DNA of 64,000 bases from Thermasporomyces composti (lineage in GTDB: Bacteria; Actinomycetota; Actinomycetes; Propionibacteriales; Actinopolymorphaceae), in contig NZ_QTUC01000001.1 in the NCBI RefSeq assembly GCF_003386795.1, positions 1,426,001 through 1,490,000 on the forward strand, in the 5' to 3' direction. Every line of letters starts with the position of its first letter. Within the stretch, counting starts at the first letter, position 1. The notes below the pieces were generated by a model that did no database searches, was not told the origin of the DNA, and was given only the letters and a program-made list of their open reading frames with translations. Position numbers and translations under genes: made by a program. Below are positions 8,695 through 15,858 of this stretch, piece by piece.

Positions 8695-9851
8695 CAGCTG
8701 CCCTCCTTCGTCCTGGTCGGGTCACCCGACACCCATGAACCGCGCCGCATCACCGCGGTCACCTGCAAGTCGGCGTCGAGCACGACGAGGTCGGCGCGCA
8801 TGCCGGGCTGCAGAGCCCCCACGTCCGAGAGTCCGAACGTGCGCGCGGGCGTGGTCGAGGCGACGCGAGCGGCTTGCTCGAGCGACAGCCCCACCGTCTG
8901 CACGGCGAACCGGAACGCCGCGTCCATGGTGAGCGTGCTGCCGGCGATGGAGTCGCTGTCCGCCAACCGCGCCACGCCGTCGACGACACGCACCGGGAGA
9001 CCACCCAGCGTGTAGTCACCGTCGCCCATGCCGGCGGCGGTCATGGCGTCGGTGACCAGGGACACCCGGTCGGGCCCAGCGGCTCGAATCGCCAGGGCGA
9101 CGGTGGCGGGGTGCAGGTGGATCCCATCGGCGACGAGCTCCACGACGACGCGGGGATCCTCGAGCAAAGCGCCCACGACACCCGGCTCGCGGTGGTGCAG
9201 CGGCGGCATCCCGTTGAACAAGTGGGTGCCGACGGACGCCCCGGCGTCGACAGCCGCACGGACCGTCTCGTAGGAGGCGTCGCTGTGGCCCACCGCGGCC
9301 ACCACGCCGGCGTCGACGATCCGCCGGACCGCGTCCAGCGCTCCCGGCAGCTCGGGTGCGAGCGTCACCATGCGGATCGTGCCGCGCCCCAGGGCGAGCA
9401 GGCGCTCCAACTCCTCGGTCGTGGGCGGACGAAGGACAGCCGGGTCGTGCGCGCCGCGACGGGCCTCGGAGATCCAGGGACCCTCGAGGTGGAGGCCGTC
9501 GACGAGACCGTCGGCGGCGAGCTCCGCCAAGGCCGCCACCTGGCGCTCCAGCTCCGGCGCCGTGGTCGAGATGAGGCTGGCGAAGGTCGTGGTGGTTCCG
9601 TGCGAGCGGTGGAACTGGACGACCGTGGCGGTCTCCGCCTGCGTGGCGGAGAGGTACGACGCGCCGCCGCCACCGTGCACGTGCGTGTCGACGAAGCCGG
9701 GGACGACAACGCGCCCGGCGAGGTCGACGTCGAGAGGTCTGGCCGCCTCACCTGACCCGACCTCCACGATGCGCTCCCCCGAGATCTCGATCCAGCCCGG
9801 GTCGAGCACCGCCTCGGGGGTGACCACACGCCCGTTGCCCAGCAGCGTCAC
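8694..9851 (-). CDS. nagA: N-acetylglucosamine-6-phosphate deacetylase
   Basis: Amidohydrolase of 385 aa that removes acetate from GlcNAc-6-P (or GalNAc-6-P). The start is the GTG at 9851, which overlaps the upstream stop as GTGA; longer frames run into the ROK gene. Motifs: VDTHVHGGGG (metal HxH), HLEGPWIS (metal Glu), AVGHSDAS (metal His), HLFNGMPPLHHREPG (metal His and substrate loop) and LVTDAMTAAG (catalytic Asp). It is the third gene of the amino-sugar operon. NagA versus AgaA cannot be separated by motif; the context allows either sugar. Confidence 0.93.
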   Translation of the reverse strand: MTLLGNGRVVTPEAVLDPGWIEISGERIVEVGSGEAARPLDVDLAGRVVVPGFVDTHVHGGGGASYLSATQAETATVVQFHRSHGTTTTFASLISTTAPELERQVAALAELAADGLVDGLHLEGPWISEARRGAHDPAVLRPPTTEELERLLALGRGTIRMVTLAPELPGALDAVRRIVDAGVVAAVGHSDASYETVRAAVDAGASVGTHLFNGMPPLHHREPGVVGALLEDPRVVVELVADGIHLHPATVALAIRAAGPDRVSLVTDAMTAAGMGDGDYTLGGLPVRVVDGVARLADSDSIAGSTLTMDAAFRFAVQTVGLSLEQAARVASTTPARTFGLSDVGALQPGMRADLVVLDADLQVTAVMRRGSWVSGDPTRTKEGS

Positions 9852-10891
9852 GGTGTCGCCTTCCGTTCGTATCCCTCGAACTCGTCGTGCTTCCGATCGT
9901 GCCCGCCCTGGTCGTCGCTCGAGGCTTCCTCGTCGGACGGCTCCTCGAGAGCGTCGACGAGGCTCCACGCCAGCAACGCGGCGCCGAGGCACCCGGCCTG
10001 GTCACCGAGCGCGGCCTGGACGAGACGCGGGCGACGCTGGAACGAGAGACGCTCGTCGAGTCCCGTCCGCAGCGGCTCCAGCAGGAGATCACCGGCCTCG
10101 GCGAGCCCGCCTCCGAGGACGACGACCTCCGACCCGAGGAGGGTGAGGCTGGTGTGGAGGACGTCGACGAGCGCCGCGACCGCCTCCTCCCAGACGGCGA
10201 CCGCCACCGGGTCGCCGGCGCGCACCTTCGCCGCGACCTCCGCGGCGCCGGTCACCGCGACACCGCTACGGCTGGTGTACCGGCGCGCGATCGCGGCGGC
10301 GGACGCCACGCGCTCCAGACAGCCACGGCCGCCGCACCCGCACGGCTCACCGTCGGGCTCGACGACCACGTGGCCGACCTCGCCGGCGTACCCGCCGGCG
10401 ATCAAGGGGCGGCCGTCGACGATGCAGCTGGCGGCGATGCCGGTCCCGAGCGCGACGAACAGCACGTCGCGGGCGCCCTTCGCCGCGCCGAGGCGGCTCT
10501 CGGCCAGACCACCCGCGCGCACGTCGTGCCCGAGGGCGACCGGAAGCCCGAGACGTTCTCGCAGGACGCTCGCCAGCGGGGCATCCCGCCAGCCGATGTT
10601 GGCGGCGATGACGGCGACCCCGCGCGCCTCGTCGACGATGCCGGGAACGACCACGCCAGCCGCCTGCGGGGGTGCCAGCCCTGCCTCAGCGGCCCGCGCG
10701 GTGAGCGTGGCGATCGCCGTCGCCATCTGGTCGAGGACGGCCTCCGGGCCCTGGACGGCTGGCGTGGGGAACGATTGCCGCAGGCGAACACGTCGGTGCT
10801 CGTCGACCAGCGCACCCTTCATCGACGTCCCGCCGACGTCGAGCGCGACGACGCACCGCGACGTCTCAGGAGGCGCCGGGGCGGCGTTCAC
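9848..10891 (-). CDS. ROK-family sugar kinase (N-acetylhexosamine or glucokinase type)
   Basis: 347 aa cytoplasmic kinase. The N-terminal phosphate loop is ALDVGGTSMKGALV. The catalytic Asp lies in LGHDVRAGG. The ROK zinc motif CGCGGRGCLE is intact, and EVGHVVV precedes it. There is no N-terminal helix-turn-helix, so it is a kinase rather than a repressor. The GTG start overlaps the SIS gene stop as GTGA, and its own stop overlaps nagA. In this operon it most likely phosphorylates GlcNAc or GalNAc at C6 before deacetylation. The last 40 residues are acidic and unlike the core family. Confidence 0.9.
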   Translation of the reverse strand: MNAAPAPPETSRCVVALDVGGTSMKGALVDEHRRVRLRQSFPTPAVQGPEAVLDQMATAIATLTARAAEAGLAPPQAAGVVVPGIVDEARGVAVIAANIGWRDAPLASVLRERLGLPVALGHDVRAGGLAESRLGAAKGARDVLFVALGTGIAASCIVDGRPLIAGGYAGEVGHVVVEPDGEPCGCGGRGCLERVASAAAIARRYTSRSGVAVTGAAEVAAKVRAGDPVAVAVWEEAVAALVDVLHTSLTLLGSEVVVLGGGLAEAGDLLLEPLRTGLDERLSFQRRPRLVQAALGDQAGCLGAALLAWSLVDALEEPSDEEASSDDQGGHDRKHDEFEGYERKATP

Positions 10892-11805
10892 GACGTGCTC
10901 GCTCCCTTGTCGTGAGTCGTCGCGTCGGACAGGATGACGGACCGGGTGAGGTTGCGGGGCTGGTCAGGGTTGAGCCCTTTGCTGACGCCGATCTCGACCG
11001 CGAGCCGCTGGGCGCGGATGAGCTCCGCGAGTGGGTCACGCTCGGGCTTCGTGACGACCATGGCGCCGAGCCTCCGGACCTCCTCGGGAAGGTCGGGCGG
11101 GGGCGTGCCGAGGAACCACACGACCGACGACGCGTCGGTGATGCTCATGGGACCGTGACGGTACTCCATGGCGGGATAGGACTCGGTCCACGACAACGAC
11201 GCCTCGCGCATCTTCAGCGCGGCCTCGTTGGCCAGACCCACGGTCCATCCGGTGCCGAGGAAGGTGAACTGGCGACGCTCGGTCGCGCCGTCCGGCAGCG
11301 GCTCGGCGAGCGCCTGTTCCGCGTCCGCGACGGCGGCATCGACGTCGGCACCCAGGTGAGCGCGCAGGAGGGTGAGGGCCGAGGTGGCGAACCTGGTCTG
11401 GACGACCGAGCGCTCGTCGGCGAACTCGAGGACGACCACCTCGTCAGCGAGGTCCATGACCGGCGTCTTCGGGTCCGCCGTCACCGCGACGGTGGGAGTA
11501 CGACCACGCAGGTCCGACAGCCGCGCCAGGACCTCGGTCGTCGTACCGGACCGAGTGAGCGCCACCACCCGGTCGTAGCGCCGCCCGGCCGGGAACTCGC
11601 TGGCGGGGAACGCGTCGGTCTCGCCGTGCCCCGCGGCCTCGCGGAGCACGGCGTAGGACTGAGCCATGAACCACGAGGTGCCGCAGCCGATCACCGCCAC
11701 CCGCTCGCCCTCGCGGGGGAGGACGCCACTCGCCGTCCGCGCCAGCGTCGCGGCCTGCCGCCAGCACGCCGGCTGGCTGGCGATCTCCTCGGTCACGAAC
11801 TGCAT
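10888..11805 (-). CDS. SIS-domain aldose-ketose isomerase/deaminase (AgaS / NagB-II type)
   Basis: 305 aa, two SIS domains. Motifs: GCGTSWFMAQSYAVL, ALTRSGTTTEVL, TESYPAMEYRHGP and a C-terminal GLNPDQPRNLTRSV. No glutaminase domain is present, so it should act as a hexosamine-6-phosphate deaminase/isomerase rather than a GlmS synthase. The ATG at 11805 is chosen because GGAAGGGG lies just upstream; an in-frame TTG 12 codons earlier lacks an SD. It is the first gene of the operon SIS-ROK-nagA-aldolase. Upstream lie a -10-like TATGCT and two TTGTGCAC repeats that also occur near the deoR gene at 22.6 kb. Confidence 0.85.
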   Translation of the reverse strand: MQFVTEEIASQPACWRQAATLARTASGVLPREGERVAVIGCGTSWFMAQSYAVLREAAGHGETDAFPASEFPAGRRYDRVVALTRSGTTTEVLARLSDLRGRTPTVAVTADPKTPVMDLADEVVVLEFADERSVVQTRFATSALTLLRAHLGADVDAAVADAEQALAEPLPDGATERRQFTFLGTGWTVGLANEAALKMREASLSWTESYPAMEYRHGPMSITDASSVVWFLGTPPPDLPEEVRRLGAMVVTKPERDPLAELIRAQRLAVEIGVSKGLNPDQPRNLTRSVILSDATTHDKGASTS

Positions 11806-11836
11806 GAACGCCCCTTCCGTGATCGGCTGGCCCCTG

Positions 11837-11842
11837 AGCATA
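11837..11842 (-). promoter_or_regulatory. Candidate -10 box of the amino-sugar operon
   Basis: TATGCT on the minus strand, about 32 nt upstream of the SIS start codon. The proximal DeoR-like repeat (11859-11867) lies where the -35 would be, so a bound repressor would mask the promoter. Confidence 0.4.
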
Positions 11843-11858
11843 CGCCATCGAGCGCTCG

Positions 11859-11899
11859 TTTGTGCACGCTACAAGAGCGGATCGAGCAGTCTTGTGCAC
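11859..11899. promoter_or_regulatory. Pair of TTGTGCAC direct repeats, probable DeoR operator
   Basis: TTTGTGCAC at 11859-11867 and CTTGTGCAC at 11891-11899 are spaced 32 bp start to start (three helical turns). The same 9-mer TTTGTGCAC occurs at 22500-22508 upstream of the deoR gene. Direct repeats at whole-turn spacing upstream of an amino-sugar operon fit a DeoR-family operator. Confidence 0.65.
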
Positions 11900-12006
11900 C
11901 TTGCCGTGACCGAGCGCCACGGCAGCGCGCCAGCCCGAGCACGCTGGGTGTCCGGCCCCGTCGTGTCGAGCGAGCCGCCGGCACCGCCCGTGTGGTGGCC
12001 AGAGAC

Positions 12007-13269
12007 CTAGCGGCGCTTGGTGAACAGGGTGTTCAGCCGCCGTTGGAGGCCGAGGTCGGCCCACATCGGGTGGTGCGGCGCCGCGTTCGAGCACACCACG
12101 GTGCCCCACGCGGCGAGCTCGGCCGCCCGCCGAACCGCACGCTCACAGATCGCCGCACCCACTGGCCCTTCCTCGAACGTGCCGTGGAGCGGTGTGTAGC
12201 CCACGAACCCCTCGCCCAGCACGAGCGGCACCTGGTGGGCGGCGGCCCAGTCCGCGGCGGCGGCGAGCCAGAGGTCCAGCTTGACGTCCATGGCGTGCCG
12301 GTGCTCGCCGTAACGCTCGTAGAGCCACCGGTCCCAAGCCTGCGGATCACACCAGTCGTGGACGTAGATCTCACGCTGCTTCACCACCGTCGCGTCCAGC
12401 CGCCAGGCCGCGTCGCCGGTGAGGGTCCACTCCTCGAGCGGTGGGGCGTCGGGGCGCAACAGCTCGGCCCGCGCCGGCTCCTGCGGGAACGGCCGGGACG
12501 GGTCCCGCAACGCGAACTCCTCGATGAGCTGGCCGAGGACGCCGTAGACGTAGGGGTGGAACACCGCGACGTCGACGTTCTCCGGCACGCCCCTCAGCTG
12601 GCCGACCGGGACCCCGGCGTAGTTGACCGTCACCGGTATCCGCGGGTGACGAGCCTTGAACGTCTCGATCGCGTTCTCGAGCAAGGGGCGAAGAGCGACG
12701 ACCGTGTCCGGCCCTTCGACGGCCTCGGTGAGCCGACCGGCCTGCACCTCGTTGTGGAGCTCGACGAACGCGATCCGGTCGGCCAGCCCGTGTCGGTCCA
12801 GGAAGGACACGAGCTCGGCGTGGGCGAGCGCGAGCGCCTCCGGCCGCTGGGCGGGATCGACCGCACGGAGCGCGTCGTGCCAGGCGCGGTCCCGCGCGAA
12901 GCTCGCGCTTTGCTGGTACTCCCAGCTCGACACGATCACGTAGCAGTCGTGCCGGCGCGCCGCCTCGAAGAGGGCCAGCAGGTGGGCCCGGGCGTCCAGG
13001 GTCGTGGTCGCCTTGACGTCGTACCACCGGGTCTGCTGGCCGTACTCCCCGCCGAGCGGGCCCAGGGTGAGCGCGGAGGTGTCCAGGCCGGAGCCGAACA
13101 GCAGGTACGGCATGGCGCAGATCCGCACCGTGTTGTAGCCGCGCGTGACCGCCTCGGCGAAGGCTCGGTCGAGGTTCTCGAACGGCTCGCCGGGACCGGT
13201 GCGCGTGTACCAGGTGAAGTCCCACAGGCTGATCGTCAGCGACGAGGGCAGGTGGTCAGGGACCGGCAC
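12007..13269 (-). CDS. Clan GH-A cellulase-like glycoside hydrolase
   Basis: 420 aa, no signal peptide, so probably cytoplasmic. A (beta/alpha)8 retaining hydrolase: the acid/base Glu is in AFVELHNEVQ (about residue 170) and the nucleophile Glu is expected in LVLGEGFVGY (about residue 355). The N-terminus (LTISLWDFTWYTRTGPGEPF) resembles the sugar-binding cellulase-like family rather than classical GH5. The GTG start follows GGAGG with good spacing. It diverges from the GH59 gene, sharing a 75-bp A/T-rich promoter region, which suggests the two enzymes work on one substrate. The specificity is unknown. Confidence 0.8.
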   Translation of the reverse strand: MPVPDHLPSSLTISLWDFTWYTRTGPGEPFENLDRAFAEAVTRGYNTVRICAMPYLLFGSGLDTSALTLGPLGGEYGQQTRWYDVKATTTLDARAHLLALFEAARRHDCYVIVSSWEYQQSASFARDRAWHDALRAVDPAQRPEALALAHAELVSFLDRHGLADRIAFVELHNEVQAGRLTEAVEGPDTVVALRPLLENAIETFKARHPRIPVTVNYAGVPVGQLRGVPENVDVAVFHPYVYGVLGQLIEEFALRDPSRPFPQEPARAELLRPDAPPLEEWTLTGDAAWRLDATVVKQREIYVHDWCDPQAWDRWLYERYGEHRHAMDVKLDLWLAAAADWAAAHQVPLVLGEGFVGYTPLHGTFEEGPVGAAICERAVRRAAELAAWGTVVCSNAAPHHPMWADLGLQRRLNTLFTKRR

Positions 13270-13286
13270 GGTCCACCTCCGACAGA

Positions 13287-13314
13287 CGATTAAACATACT
13301 TAATGACTATTATC
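13287..13314. promoter_or_regulatory. A/T-rich divergent promoter/operator between the two glycosidase genes
   Basis: An unusually A/T-rich patch. It holds an inverted repeat ATTAA-N6-TTAAT (13289-13304) and TATTAT at 13308-13313, a good -10 candidate 31 nt before the GH59 start. The core CTTAATGACTATTAT resembles CTTTTATGACTAATTATT on the minus strand at 21593-21576, upstream of the ABC/PL8 operon. Confidence 0.5.
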
Positions 13315-13344
13315 TGAGCCGACGCCGGACCGGTGGAGGAGCCC

Positions 13345-15813
13345 ATGACGCAGACCTTCGTGCTCAGCGACGACGCGCCCGGCCGGCGATTCGACGGCGT
13401 CGGAGCGTTGTCCGCCGGCGCGTCCTCGCGCCTGCTCCTCGACTATCCCGAACCGGAGCGCACGCGGATCCTCGACCTCCTGTTCAGCCCGAATCACGGT
13501 GCCGCCTTGCAGATCCTGCGCGTGGAGATCGGCTCCGACATCAACTCCACGGCGGGATCCGAGCCGAGCCACATGCGCACCCGTGACGACCTCGACCACG
13601 ACCGCGGCTACGAGTGGTGGATCATGCGCGAGGCCCGGCGGCGCAACCCGCGCATCGCGCTCTCCGGTCTGGCATGGGGCGTCCCGGGATGGCTCGACGG
13701 CGGCTTCTGGTCGCGCGACACCATCACCTACCACCTGGCCTGGCTGGACTGCGCCCGTCGCCACGGACTCGCCATCGACTACCTCGGCGGATGGAACGAG
13801 TCGGAGGACTTCGACGCGGACTGGTTCGTGGCGTTGAAGCACGCCTTGCGCGAAGCCGGCCACCACGCCGTCAAGCTCATCGCCGCCGACGGCTGGGGCG
13901 AGGATCTCCCCGAGCGGTGGAAGGTGGCGGACGCCATGGCCGCCGACCCCGCCTTCTACGACGCGGTCGACGTGGTCTCGGTGCACTACCCGTGCGGCCA
14001 GCAGTTCAACGGAGCGCCCTATGACCACGGGCCCAGCACGCCGACCGCGCAAGGCCTCGGCAAGCCACTGTGGGCCGGCGAGCAAGGCAGCCAACGGTAC
14101 GACATCGGCGCCGCTCCGCTCGCCAGAGCCATCAACCGGGTCTACATCGACGGACGCATGACCGCTACCGTCAACTGGGCGTTGACGGCATCCTTCTATA
14201 CCTCTATCGAGGGAGCGGGCGTCGGACTGCTGCGCGCCTACGAGCCGTGGTCCGGCTACTACGAACCCAGCCTCTCGGTGTGGGTGGTCGCCCACACCAC
14301 GCAGTTCGCCCAGCCCGGCTGGCGCTACCTCGACCCGGCGTGTGGGTACCTCGAGGGGGGCGGCAGCATCGTGACGTTGCGCGACCCCGCCACGGGGCAC
14401 TACAGCGTCGTCATCGAGACCGTGGACGCCACCGAGCCTCAGCGCGTCCGGTTCCGACTGCCCCACCCGCGCCACGCCGACCGCCACCGGAGCCACGCGC
14501 GTCCTGGTGACGCGCCTCGGACTGGTCCGGAGCAGGCCAGCTCGGTCCCGAGCGACCGCGGCTCGGCGCAGACCGGCCGGGACCGACCTGACGCGGGGAT
14601 CGCGGGCTCCGCGACCGTCCACGTGTGGGAGACCGACCTCCGCTCCGACCGCTACCAGGACTGGTTCCGCCAGGTCGGGCAGGTCGAGCCGACCAGCGGC
14701 GAGTACGAGGTGGTCCTGCCACCCGGCCGTCTCCTCACCCTCACGACGACCCGGGGCCAAGGCAAGGCGGCGTGGGAGCCACCGGCCCGACCGCGAATCT
14801 TCGCGCTGCCCTACCGGGAGAGCTTCCGAGACGTCGCGCCCAAGCGGTCGCCGCGACTGTTCTCGGACTTCAACGGCGCGTTCGAGGCCACGCCTCGGCC
14901 CGACGGCGACGGCCAGTGCCTGGCGCAGACCGTCACGATCCGCCCGCTCGACTGGCGGTACACCGTCGACACCTCACCGTTCACCCTCCTGGGCGATCCC
15001 ATGTGGTGGGGTGACTACGCCGTGTCGGTCGACGTCCGCCTCGACGAGGCGCCCTTCGTCGACCTCCTCGGCCGGGTCGACTACGTGATGCGTGGCTCAG
15101 GAGGACAGACCGGCTACCGCCTCCGACTGTCCCGCGATCACAGCTGGGCACTGCTGCGAACCGGCCCGGACCGAACCGAGGACACCCTGGCCCACGGTCG
15201 ACTCGACGTCGAACCCACGCGGTGGTACCGACTCCACTTGTCCTTCACCGGCACGACGATCGTGGCACGGGTCGACGACACCACGGTGGCCACGGTCGAC
15301 GACGACCGCCACAATCGAGGTCAGGTCGGGCTCCTGGTCGGCGCGTGGCGACGAGCCCAGTTCGGCGACCTGGCGATCGAGCCGACGGCGCCCGCCCCGA
15401 CGCTCCTGCCGCAGGAGGAGATGCGCGCCACCGCAACCCGCGCCGACCTCGGCTGCGAGGCGAGCAACGCGCTCGACGCCAACCCGACGAGCCTGTGGCA
15501 CGCGTCGAGCTCCCCGGAGGACCCGCCGGCGTCCATCACCCTCGACCTCGGCCGGTCCCGGTCGGTGCACTCCCTCCTCTACACGCCACGCCCCGACGCG
15601 GACCTCCGTGGCAAGCTGACCGCCTATCGCGTGCTCACCAGCACCGACGGCACGACCTTCACCGAGGTGGCCAGCGGCACGTGGCCCGCGACAGCGGCCA
15701 CGAAGGTGGTAGCACTCGCCGCGGACCACGTTCGCCACGTCCGGCTGGAGGGAGCGAGCCCCGACGGTGCCGCCGGCGCGGCCGAGCTCAACGTCGCCCT
15801 CGCATGGGAGTGA
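13345..15813 (+). CDS. GH59 galactocerebrosidase-like beta-galactosidase with C-terminal F5/8 (CBM32-like) domain
   Basis: 822 aa, homologous along its length to animal GALC. The barrel opens with GRRFDGVGALSAGASSRLL and includes EPSHM and RGYEWWIMREA. The acid/base Glu is E152 in GWNES and the nucleophile is E246 in WAGEQGS, matching GALC WNE and SED. TASFYTSIEG, EPWSGYYEPSLSVWVVAHTTQF and GQPGW-like segments follow. A lectin-like domain lies at about 480-690 and a discoidin/F5-8 type C domain at about 690-822. ATG 13345 is chosen for its GGAGGA; the in-frame GTG at 13333 lies inside that SD. No signal peptide. Residues 373-422 are an odd Arg/Pro/Ser-rich segment (see findings). It releases beta-galactose; the natural substrate is unknown. 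Confidence 0.88.
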   Translation: MTQTFVLSDDAPGRRFDGVGALSAGASSRLLLDYPEPERTRILDLLFSPNHGAALQILRVEIGSDINSTAGSEPSHMRTRDDLDHDRGYEWWIMREARRRNPRIALSGLAWGVPGWLDGGFWSRDTITYHLAWLDCARRHGLAIDYLGGWNESEDFDADWFVALKHALREAGHHAVKLIAADGWGEDLPERWKVADAMAADPAFYDAVDVVSVHYPCGQQFNGAPYDHGPSTPTAQGLGKPLWAGEQGSQRYDIGAAPLARAINRVYIDGRMTATVNWALTASFYTSIEGAGVGLLRAYEPWSGYYEPSLSVWVVAHTTQFAQPGWRYLDPACGYLEGGGSIVTLRDPATGHYSVVIETVDATEPQRVRFRLPHPRHADRHRSHARPGDAPRTGPEQASSVPSDRGSAQTGRDRPDAGIAGSATVHVWETDLRSDRYQDWFRQVGQVEPTSGEYEVVLPPGRLLTLTTTRGQGKAAWEPPARPRIFALPYRESFRDVAPKRSPRLFSDFNGAFEATPRPDGDGQCLAQTVTIRPLDWRYTVDTSPFTLLGDPMWWGDYAVSVDVRLDEAPFVDLLGRVDYVMRGSGGQTGYRLRLSRDHSWALLRTGPDRTEDTLAHGRLDVEPTRWYRLHLSFTGTTIVARVDDTTVATVDDDRHNRGQVGLLVGAWRRAQFGDLAIEPTAPAPTLLPQEEMRATATRADLGCEASNALDANPTSLWHASSSPEDPPASITLDLGRSRSVHSLLYTPRPDADLRGKLTAYRVLTSTDGTTFTEVASGTWPATAATKVVALAADHVRHVRLEGASPDGAAGAAELNVALAWE

Positions 15814-15853
15814 GGCCGGTGCTCGCCGGAGGCCGCGGACGCGAGCACCGGCC
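15814..15853. terminator. Bidirectional intrinsic hairpin between GH59 and PL8 genes
   Basis: A perfect 13-bp inverted repeat (15814-15826 with 15841-15853) around a 14-nt loop fills the 45-bp gap between two convergent genes. There is no T-run, as is common for actinobacterial terminators. Confidence 0.85.
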
Positions 15854-15858
15854 CCGAG

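Noticed and set aside
10912-13293. Plus-strand 793-aa open frame
   Set aside because: Antisense to the SIS and clan-A hydrolase genes, whose motifs are clear; low-complexity shadow.
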